Assembly (NCBI RefSeq): GCF_027887165.1
Contig: NC_077230.1
Coordinates: forward strand, 34,237,351-34,301,350
Direction: 5' to 3'
Length of the DNA stretch: 64,000 bases
Source of the DNA: Monodelphis domestica
Lineage: Eukaryota > Chordata > Mammalia > Didelphimorphia > Didelphidae
In this document: in pieces, positions 37,301-49,300 of the stretch
How positions within the stretch are numbered: position 1 is the first letter of the stretch
Layout of the letters: every line of letters begins with the position of its first letter
Made by a program: the position numbers and the translations under genes
The notes under the pieces: generated by a model
The model's input: the letters and a program-made list of their open reading frames with translations, nothing else
Database searches by the model: none
What the model was told of the DNA's origin: nothing

Positions 37301-40300
37301 AAAAGACTATGCAACAGGCTAGACTGCTTAAATTAGAGACCAAACTGAAATATTCTGACAAAGTGTTATGGGGTTCAGATGTGTACCCCTGGGGTTCAGG
37401 AAGGATACCTTTGGGAAGAATGCAAGACTCCAAAACTTAGCTTAAAAACAAAACGAGAAATTTATTAGTTTAGGAGGCAATGTTGAGAATGGCCAGGAGG
37501 ATAGCAAGGTTGAGCAGCAAGATGGGGAGCAGTTCCTTGGGAGGACAGCATGAAAGGAAAGGCTGCTCCCCTAAGGACAGCATAGATGGAAAAGCTGTCC
37601 CCCCCAGACGACATCAGTTCTGGGGATTTTATACTCTTTACAACAGATGCTATGTCATGGTGTGGACATGACCTAGAGTGTTAATAATCACTTAGGCATT
37701 TGGTGGGGTTGAGGTGGTCATCTGACTTGGGTCTGCCTGGAGGCATGAAGATTCCTTAACAAAAAGATATCTTGAGATATAGCCTGATAGGATCTTGGTG
37801 TAGCCTGGAGGTGCATCTCTCTGTCCAAAATAGTTTGCCTGAGTTTCTGGGGGTACAGTGCCCATGTCAAAAGTTTTGATATTCTTAAATATTCTCAACA
37901 CACAGAGTAGAGAATCCTGCCCATTGCTTCTATCAGAAATTTCCGAGTTCTGAGAAATGAAGTGCAAATAGTTAATAAATAGTGCGGAGGGGAATGAACT
38001 TTAAAAGAGATCTGGAAGTTTATTGTTTCCTAACTACTTTTAATTTATTAACCTCCATGAGAGTTAAAAGAAGTCTATTGGAATTGGAGAAAAGGATTTT
38101 TCACGTCCCTGCCTATGTCTTTGTTACGCTTATTTGTTGATTGCTTGTGTTGAGTTAATTTTTTTAAAGTTCATATCTTAATCAAATCAATATCTTTCTG
38201 ATATACAGAATCATTTCAAGCTAATGTTTTTGCCTATTAGATATATTCTATTATATTGATTTTTGTACCTTTCCCCTCTGACTGTACTGAAGAACATCAT
38301 TATGAAAGCCCATAAACACCTTTTTCAGTGGCAAAATCATAACTCATTAGGGATGTGCTGCATTTTTTCACATAGATAATGATGGATGGACTTCATCACA
38401 ACTGGTTACAACTTGTATACAACCTTTAGAGAATTTAATGAGCTAAGAATTTCAATTGCAATTTTAAGAGGTCTACAGAAATTACTTTAGATATCTAGGA
38501 GATTTCTGGAATGATATTTAAAATATATATGCATACATATATTTTAAAAAATGTTGAACTAAAAGGTAGAGAACCAAATAGATGTTCCTACCTAGCCTAG
38601 AAAGGCTAAGTGACTTGCCCAAGTTAATACAACTAATTAGTGGCAAGTTACAACTAGGTTCTAGAACTAGAACTTGAGTCCAAATCTCTTTAATTCCAAG
38701 ATGGTTTGATTGCCAGTTGTATGAAACTGCTACCTTTTCTTCCACAGTGACCTGAAATTTGTTATTGGGGCACTGAAAATATTAATAGAAGAAGATCAGG
38801 GATGTAGAAAAAACATCCAAGCTATCTTTGAGCAGGTAAGACAGCACAGTTCCTCCCCATTAATCAAGTTTTATTGAATGTTAGTTGTGTTCACAGTGAT
38901 AAAAGTGGTGGAAAGCAAAGCAGTCAGTGTGAATGGTGCCCATAATAATGCATGAAATAAATGCTTCCTATTTCATTCATCCATTCTTTTGATCAGTCCA
39001 AACAAAACTTTTCAATCTTACTAAAACTCTTCTTGGCCTAAGAGGACTGCTTCATGAAAGGTGAATTGACCAAAACTCCCATATCACTACTCTCTGCCTA
39101 GTTCTACTTATGACTCTTTAGAAAATCTAGTATGGAAATCATTTGGGAACCCCAGCCTACTACTACTACTAATCCATGAATTGTGTCTACATGATCAAGA
39201 GAAAGGATCATCGGCTGGGGTATCCTTCTTCCTTGCTTCCCTTACTCCGTTGCAGCTATTAACTACTCTTACGTCTTAAGATGTGAATCAGTAACTTTCT
39301 TCCTTCTGAAGTGAAGAAGGCCCACCAGGCTTTTTTTATTATTATTTTCTCTGTGAATGTGCCTCTGAAGTCTGCTAGAATGTAGGCTTTACAATCGATT
39401 TCCCCTACTTTTATGCTATCATTGTAACTACTAATTGAAGTACCTCTGGATGTGTGCAAAATGCTGCTAAGCGCTGGAGACATAAAGAGAAAAAATGAAA
39501 CATTTCCTGATCTTGAGACACTCTTACTCGATACTCTAAGTGGAAAGTACAACATTTAAAATAAGGTTCAGCTGAAGCACAAGATGGAATGCTTCAGAAG
39601 TCCTGGGGTCTCAGTGGTAGAATGGATGGAATGGATAGCAAGCGCCATTTGGCAATGATTTCACAAAGATTAGTTAGACTGGTTCTGCCATCTATCACAT
39701 CAGTAAATTCTTTTTGTATTTGAGGATTAAACCCAGTGTCTCGGTCACATATTATCAAGGCTTTCCTGTTGTTATTGGATAAAGTCTAAACCCAGTACCT
39801 TCCATACTCTGACACCAGAGGGTTCCATACTTGATTCCCAGAGTACCATGACATAATTTATATATATATATATATATATATATATGCATATATCTATATC
39901 TATATCTTTGTAGTCATATAAATCTTATATACCCAGAGCTTAGCTGAGGACCAGAAGACCAGACATGGAAGAAGCTCTTAGTAGTGAATATCATTTTTCC
40001 TTTTTTCTATACACATGTAAATCTGTGTGTCAGTATATACATATATATGCACATAAATGCATGCACACATTTATTTATATATGTGTATGTGTGTATGTGT
40101 CGATATCTATACCTCTATCTAAGGCCAGGTTACTTACTCATCAGACCTGCCCTAACATTCTTCTCGTTTGCAAAAGGGCTTGTCACTGTAATTTCTCAGC
40201 TATTATGGTATTTCCACTGACTGTTTTTGAACATCTCTTGGAGTCCATTTTACTAAATTTCAATCCTCCTAGAAGCAGAAACTGTCTTTCCCCCTGTATA

Positions 40301-43300
40301 TACAGAACTATGCAGGAAGAGAGGCTTCATTTTGTAGTGTTAGGAAGTGATATGTATTGAAGTGGTCCCCCTGATGTCCATCCTGGATGTCTGAAGCTCA
40401 CCAGGTCAGTAACATCTTACTGCTTTTGGCAGCTTCCTGCAACTAAATGGCAGTGAAGGTGTCACCTTGCCTTGAAAAACACAATTCTTAACTGGGAGAG
40501 CTTTTAAGCTTTGGATTCTATCCCTAACCTCATTCCTATCTACATGCCTATCTCTTTCCCTCTTCCCATTCCCATCCATGTCCCCATCTCAATTCCCAAA
40601 CCTATCCCTGTCTCTAATCTCATGTAAATCTCTCGTCCTATCCTGATTGGTTTTACTCAATAGCTACTAGTCATGGAATTTGTGCATATGTTTTTGAATG
40701 TAATAGATCTTAAGGGGTCATTTGAGAATAAAGAGGTCAGATAAGTGGCTAGCAGGAATAAATGAGATGGTTGTGACTGTTGGAGAGGAAAAGGATTAAA
40801 TAGCGTGTAATTAATAGATTTATTTTGGTTCATTTGGTAAATTTCAGGCTAACATTTTTCAAGACAAATATAAAGACATGAACACATACAAAGTGAATAT
40901 GGAACAGAAACCTGATGAATCAAATAAAGAAGGCACATTTTTACCATTGGCCCCAGAAGAAGAATTATTACTAGAACAATTTAAAATAAAACCTAAAGAG
41001 ATAAAAAACGAAGATTTATCACCAGGGCAATTATTAGCCCAAGGGGATTTCAATTCAGGTAAGACATATATCCTTGCTCAAAACATTTGACCCTAAAGTT
41101 TTCTGATAGAAAAGAGAAATTTAGAACAAATGTTTTTATCACTCACCGAATCTCTGGTCTCTATTCCTTTTCCCTTCATATCTCTAATAATGAGAATGCT
41201 AGCTGCTTTATAAGGCTTTCTCAACTATTGGTGATCCCACTCTTGGTGATTGAACTATAAGGGACCTTGGAAATATTAATCTATCCTATATGTATGTCAG
41301 AATGTCATTTAGCGTCTGCTTCAAAATATGCAGTGATAGGAAACTCATTTTCTCAACATCCAGGCCACACTATTGCTAAATTACTTAAGGTTTTAGAAAA
41401 GATTTCAGTTCAATTTTTTTTGCTCAGGCTTTTTTTTTTATAATTTTGTCCTTTTCCCTTCTTTTGAAATAATACAGAAAAAGATCTTGTTCCTCTTTCC
41501 CTATTACTATCCATTTGACCTATAAAATCAACTTATTTTCCACCTAAGACATTTTTTTAATCTCTATGATCATGTTTAGCCTGAAGACAATCTTTATATG
41601 ATTTCTTATTACATCGTTGGGACATGGTTTTGTTTAGAGTCTATTATCCATCCTACTTTAATGACATCCATTTTGGTTTATCAACATTCTGTTGGTCTCA
41701 TTGCAACAAAATCTTTTTTTTTTAATTCAATTACTTATAGGAATAATTTTGGCCATTTCTTTTGACATTTTAAAATTCAGATACCCCCATCTCCCTTTCC
41801 CTCCCTGAGGGGGTGAAGAATCTGATATAGGTTATACTCATACTCTCATGTAATACCTATTTCCATATGGTTCCCATCATGATAAAAACACATAACACAC
41901 ATATTCAATAGAAATCTCATGAAGATTTATAATATAACTTATAATTTATAATATAACTATTATAGTAGAAGATGTCAAGTTTTGATCTACACTCAGATTT
42001 TTTTTTTGTAGCTTCCTTGACCATTGATAGTATGTTCTTCATGTGTTACCTTGGAAGCTCAATGATAATGGTTTAGTCCTTCACAGTTGATCATTGTATA
42101 ATATTTCTGTTATAGTCTCTAGTTATAGTTGTTCTGCTCACTTTTTCTGAATTCATCCTGTTCATTGTTCCTTATGGCATAATAGTAATCCATTACAACC
42201 ATATTCCACAGCTTGATCATTCAACCACTAAATAATGGACAACCCCTCAGTTTCCAATTCTTTGCCACTATAAAAAGAGCTGATAATAATATTTTGGCAC
42301 AGTTAATTCCTTTTATTCTATCTTTGATCCATTTGGGTGAGATTGTTGTATAGACCTTTGCGTATTGTTTCATATAAGTCTCTAGAATGGTTGTATCAAT
42401 TCACACTATCACCAATGAAGTTTATTAGTGTTCCAATTTTCCCACCTCCTCTTCAACATTTATTATTTTCCATTTTGGTCATGTTAGCTAATCTGAAGGG
42501 TATGAGATCATTTTGCAGAGTTGGCTTAATTTTCATTTCTTTCATCAATAGTGATTGGGAATTTTTTAAAATATGGCTATGTAAAGTTTTAATCTCTTCT
42601 GAGAAATGCCTATTCAAATCCTTTGACCATTTCTCAATTGAGGAATGTTGTGTATTATAAATTTGACTCAGTTCTCTTTATATTTAAGAAATGAGACTTT
42701 TATCAAAAATTGCTATAAATTTTTCCTCAGAATTTCTTTTTCATTTCTAATCTTAAGTACATTTGTTTTATTTGTGCGAAACCTTTTTAATATAATGAAA
42801 TCAAAATGCCCTTTTAATCAAGTATGCCGATGATTTATTTATTTTATTTTTTCATAAAACAAATTATTTGTCTTATTTTATTAGTTCTATGGTTTTCTTA
42901 CTTTCAATCTATTCATCCCTTGCTTGATTTTCATGATTTCCAATTTGCTGTTTAATTGAGGATTTTTAAATTTGTCCTTTTCTAGGATTTTTAGTTGTAT
43001 CACCAATTCGCTTATGACCTGCTTTTTTTCTACTTTACCTGATATAAGCAATAAGAGATGTGAATTTTCCTCTAAGTACGGCTTTGGCTACATGCTAAAA
43101 AATTTGATATGTTGTCTCCTTATAATCATTGTCTTTAATGAAATTATTGATTGTTTCTATGATTCATTCTTTGACCCATTTATTCTTTAGGCAAAAATTT
43201 GTTTATATCTATCATATGCCATATGCCATAAATTTATTTATTGGCAAATAGAGAAGGTTTCCTATTTTAGCTATAAATATCACTTGTATAAATGGTTCAT

Positions 43301-46300
43301 TAGAAAACACCTTTTTCCTGGGTGCCATCCATTACTTGCATTCCTTTTGCACTGTGAATCTTTGAACATTTGGAGTATCACTGTCATTGCTAACAGAAGG
43401 AAATCTGGTTCAGACTTATGAATCTGAGATCTGGAAGAATGAATACTGGTGAATTGAGCAACAGTTTGAAAATGAATGCTGTACTTCAGGGGCTGACTTT
43501 TTTTTGGCTGCCAAGTACCAACAATTAATATGATTGTTGTTCAGAGAATATTAGAACCTCTAGTGTGAGGGCTTGCTGAACGCTTTTCAGGGCTGCTTAT
43601 CTACCTTTGGTGTCTACTTGTCACTCAGCTCTTACCTGTGGTTCCAAGAAGTTGTAGCATGTGTTGCAGCCTGTTAAAACTGAACAGATGGGTTAAATTA
43701 GGTTGATATCTACTCCAGGCTTGTGAAGACCTCCTCCTGGAATAGGTGGATGAGAAAATTTGCTTCAGTAGCCATGAATGTAGCTGAAGTAAGCACTGTG
43801 GAGTGCGTAGAGTTTGGTTGGACATCTAAGACAATAAAGTCATTTAGGTTCAGTGTCAATCAACTAGGTTCAGTGTCAGTTATCCAGACTTTTGTCTTGC
43901 CAAATGATTTAGATGATTCTGCAAGAAAGAGTGAGGCTGACAATTTTGTGCAACTCACTTAAATCCAATTCATACACAAGTGAAGATATTACTCTGTGAT
44001 GTCACTGGTACTTTTCAAACATAAGGATCACCACCACCACTGCCAACTGATTAATCAACATTTTTGACTGTCTCATCCTTTTAAGTCTTCTTCAATCTAG
44101 CTTTACTTGTTTTAAACTGCCCTTGCAGCGGGACTAGTATTTTCTTGGTAGATATCCTAGATCATCAGTCTTAGAAGGAACCTCAAAGACCACCCACTTT
44201 AATCCCTTCATTTTGTAGGTGAGAAAAATGAGGCCCGGAGAAGATATTCAGATAGTTACCTTCCCAGCTGTGACTTCATGGCTTCTGGCTCTAAAATCAA
44301 GGCCAAAGGTAGGTTCTTCACTTTATAAGATGTCTAAGACTTGGTCAGCAATAGTAACCAATGAAAGATTGCTGTTGTCCCTTGCTAATCCTAGTAAAAT
44401 ATTTGTGTACTGTTGTACTCATTGAATTATTTATTTTTCTTAGAGACCCAAATAAAAATAGAAAAAGAAGAAGAAGAAATAGTAGTGGAGGAAGAGATTA
44501 TTAGCACTGGAAAACCTACAGAAGGAAAGGCTAAAAAGGGATTTTCCTGGTTCCGGTAAGAGATGTACTTTTTATATATGGATAACAATATTCTTAATAA
44601 ACAAAACATTTTATTTCTCCTGGAATTTACCTCTTTGGCTACTGTTTGCTATGTTTTTTGCCCCTTTCTACAAAAGAACATTATTTATATGAATTTTCTC
44701 AGTTGTTCACATCTTCCTCAAATGGGTGCTGGCATAGAGTAAAGGTGTCAAATTCACAGTTTATGGATGTGACCCAGAGAGATCCATTTCTTTTTGAGTC
44801 TGATAATAACAACTTAGTGGGAAAAGTATAGGACATGGAATCTGAGTTATCTGCATTCAGACTGGAGTTTTATCACCTAGTCATGTGTTCAAATTCAAGT
44901 ATTTTCTGATCAATAGGTTACAGATTTCCCATCTATAAAATATTACATGTTGACATCGAGCGTAACTTCAGATCTAAATCAGTGACCCCCTCGCTCCTTA
45001 CAAGACAAATCATGTATTAGTTGTGTTTAATGTGGAGGAGGAAGAAGTAGAGAAATGATATTGTGCCATATGCACACATATTTAACTTAACTGGCTTCCA
45101 TATCTAGTTTTATATTTTTACCTATAGCGCCAAATTTGATCTTGCCCCTTCTCTAATACATGTGCTGACATAGCACGTATCCTACAAAAAGTGTAACTCC
45201 AAACTTTTTTCACATGTAGCTTTGTCTTTTTTTTCAGAATTGAAATTCATGTAATTTTTATAGTGTGCATCTATTTAAGATCTTTTTTTTGTGTCATAGT
45301 AGAATGTATTTTTGTGTTTTAATAATTATTTCCCTTTCAAATGTTGTATGATTCTAGCAATATCAAAGAACGCAAGCTGTGGAACTTCTTTCATTTTAAA
45401 AAACATGACAAACAAGTAAAGAATGTGCACAAGTGGGAAGAAATTGATCAAGAGGTAAATTTTCATTATGTTAAATTTATCAAAGATTTAAGTTTGTTTC
45501 CCCATTTAAATTACTAGAGAGTGAGCTTTTTCTTGAATTAGAAAACTATAATTTACCTTGGATTGAGGAGTTAACATTCTGTCATAATTAATAATCAGTA
45601 TTAATCAGGAATAAAATTACCCGAGTAAGGAGCAAAAGTACCATAGCGGCAACTGTTTGGCCTTGAAGTCACTTTTTTGTTCCCAGAGATCATTCAAGAA
45701 CCTCTCTCAAGAAAAGGGAATGATTAAGAACTCTTAAAACATTTGAATTCTCTGTATTTGGATGTTCTAAGGACAAAGGATAATTGATTCAACTTTTGGC
45801 CTCAGAATATTGTTGGCTGAAAATTTTCTAAAATGATGGCACAGAGTATTGAAATACACTTAACCTAGAGAAAAGTGCAAGTTGAATTGTTATGGGCTGA
45901 TGCAGGTAGGAAGTGATAACATATTAGGATAATTTTCCCTCCATGAGACAGAAGGGGTCTCTGAAGGGGCTGTACAATATTTAAAAAATAACAGGTAGGT
46001 AAAATGGTAAAAGTTTACCAAGAAATACCACTGTTGGTTGTTGGCAAAATAAGAGGAGAGATTGCATGTGTATGTCTTGATTGACTGTGCCTGTGTTACT
46101 GAGCAAAAAAAAGAACATGAGAGCCACAGATGGGCCAATATGACAATGAAGGAAAATAATAAATGTTGAAGGGGATATGGCAGAATTGGGACACTAATGC
46201 ATTGCTAGTGAAGTTGTGAATTAAGACAAGCATTCTGGACGGAAATTTGGAATTATGAGCAAAGGGCTCTAAAAGAACACATTTGATCCTTTGATCCAGC

Positions 46301-49300
46301 AATACCACTGCTGGGTTTGTACTCCAAAGAGATAATAAGGAAAAATGCGTATGCAAAATATTCATAGCTGAGCTCTTTGTGGTGGCAAAAATTGGAAAAT
46401 GAGGGCATGTTCCTCAATTCAGGAATGAATAAACAAATTGTGGTATATGTTGGTGATGGAATACTATTGTGTTATAAGGAATGATGACCTACTTGATTTC
46501 TATATGAACTGGAAAGACCTTCATGAACTGAAGCACAGTGAAATGAGCAGAACCAATCGAATGATATACACTGAAAGTGAAACATTGTAGAACTATCCAA
46601 CATAATGAACTTTACTACTAGCAGCATACAATAGTTTTTGCTGTCTATGGTTATATTAACATATAGCCATGGAAGCTTTTTAAATATTGTGTCTCTTGAC
46701 CTCTAGGTATTGGATGATTACTGTCCTTATTCTACTGAAGCCCCTAAAACATTGCCAACACAGTGGACAAATATTGAAGTTGGTAATTGGTTATGGAGCA
46801 TTGGAATGGAGGAGTATGTTGTAAAATTTTATTGTAAAGGAATAAATGGTGAAAAACTCCTTATACTGGACAATCGCTCGCTAAAAGTAAGTATGCTATT
46901 CTAGGTGATATAGATGAATGTTTACAAAAATATAAATTGCCTAGATTAACATATGAAGAAATAGAATTCTTAAATAATCCCATATCAGAAAAAGAAATTG
47001 AACAAGCCATCAAGGATCTCCTTAAGAAAAACATCCCCAGGGCCTGATGAATTAACAAGGGAATTCTATCAAACATCAAAGAAAAGCTCAAAGTTCATTT
47101 GGAGAAGAACAAAAGATCAAGGATATCCAGGGAAATAATGGAAAAAAAAAAGCAAAGGAAGGTGGCCTTTGTAGTACCAGATCTGAAACTATGGTAGCCT
47201 TTGTAGTACCAGATCTCAAACTATACTATAAAGCAGTGGTCATCAAAACAATTTGGTAATGGCTAAGAGGCAGAAAGGAGGATCAGTGGAATAGACTTGG
47301 GATAAGTGACCTCAACAAGACAGTCTATGACAAGCCCAAACATCATAGCTTTTGGGACAAAATGTAAAATAAATAATTTTGATTACATCAAATTAAAAAA
47401 GTTTTGTACAAACAAAACCAATGCAACCAAAATTAGAAGGGAAATAACAAATCGGGAAACAATCTTCATAAAAAATCTCTGACAAAGGTCTAATTACTCA
47501 AATTGACAAAGAAGTAAATCAATTGTCCAAAAAAATCAAGCCATTCTATAATTAATAAATGAGCAAGGGACATGAATAGGCAATTTTCAGTCAAAGGAAT
47601 CAAAACTATTAATAAGCACATGAAACAGTGTTCTAAATCTCTAATAATCAGAGAAATGCAAATCAAAACAACTCACCTCATACCTAGAAGATTGGCTAAC
47701 ATGACAGCAAAAGAAAGTAATGAATGATGGGGAGAGGGTGTGTGGAAAAGTTGGGATATTTGCATTGCTGGTAGACTTGTGAATTGATCCAACCATTCTG
47801 GAGGGCCATTTGGAACTATGCCCAAAAGGGGCTAAAAGACTGTCTGCCCATCGATCCAGCCATAACACTGCTGGGTTTGTAACTCAAAGAGATAATAAGG
47901 AAAAAGACATGTACACGAATATTCGTAGCTGCACTCTTTTTGGTGGCAAAAAATTGGAAAATGAGGGGATGCCCTTCAGTTGGGGAATGGCTGAACAAAT
48001 TATGGTATATGTTGGTGATGGAATTACTATTGTGCTCAAAGGAATAATAAAATAGAGGAATTCCATGGGAACTGTAACAGCCTCCAAGAAGTAATGCAGA
48101 GTGAAAGGAGCAGAACCAGGAGAACATTGTACACAAAGACTGATACACTGTGGTACAATCGAATGTAATGGATTTTTCCATTAGTGGCAATTCAGTGATC
48201 CTGAAGAACCCAGAGGGATCTATGAGAAAGAACACTATTCACATTCAGAAGAAAAACTGTAGGAGTAGAAACACCAAAGAAAAACAACTGCTTGATTACA
48301 TGGGTCTAGGGGGATATGTTTGGGGATGTAGACCATAAAGGAACATCCTAGTGCAAACATCAACAGCATGGAAACAGGTTATGATCAAGGACACATGTAA
48401 TACCCAGTGGAATTGCGCATCAGCAATGGGAAGGGTGGGAAGGGGGAGGGGAGGGAGGAATAGTATATGATTTTTGTAACCAAGGATTAATGTTTGAAAT
48501 TGAGTAAATTAAAAAATAAATAAAATGAAATGAAATGAAAAAAAAAAGAGTATATAAGGCCACATTTGAATTAATGACTTTTTAAAAAATTTAATTTATT
48601 TAGTCAATTTTTAGAACATTATTCCTTGGTTACAAGAATTATATTCTTCCCCTCCCTGCCCTCTCCCCACCCTTCCTGAATCTATTGCTCAATTTCATTG
48701 GGTATTACATGTATCCTTGATCAGAACCAATTTCTATGTTGTTGGTGTTTGCATTGTGATGATCATTTAGAGTCTACCTCCCCAGCCATATCTGAGTTAA
48801 GGACCTCTTGTTTCTAGGCCTAGCTCTCAATTTGCTAAGCCACCTGTCATTCTTTTTTAGAACTCTGTGCATTAAAAAAAAAAAAACCCACTGGTAACCA
48901 GGAAAGCAGTTTTGTAGTTTTTGAACAGTCAGATTAATTTCACTGAAACAGATTAAAAAACATTAATCATGGAAAATGGCAAAATTTCATTTCATTTATA
49001 GTAAATAGAATCTCATATTTTATAAGGCCTAAATTGCAAATCCTGGTTTGTATAATACCTTTGTCTTTGACTAGAGATACTTGATCCATGAAATATGATA
49101 ACTTACTAGACAAAAAAAATTCTTCTTGGATTCATTTATTTCCTAAGAGAATAGAATTTTGAGGGTTTTAAAATATACTTTCTCTCATAACATGTTTCTA
49201 GGATTTTCCTAAAATATAGTATTTGATTTAAGTTCCTTTAAGCTGTAAATGTCTGATATTCTGAGCCTTCAATTTTAATTTAATTTTTAATTTTAAAAAT

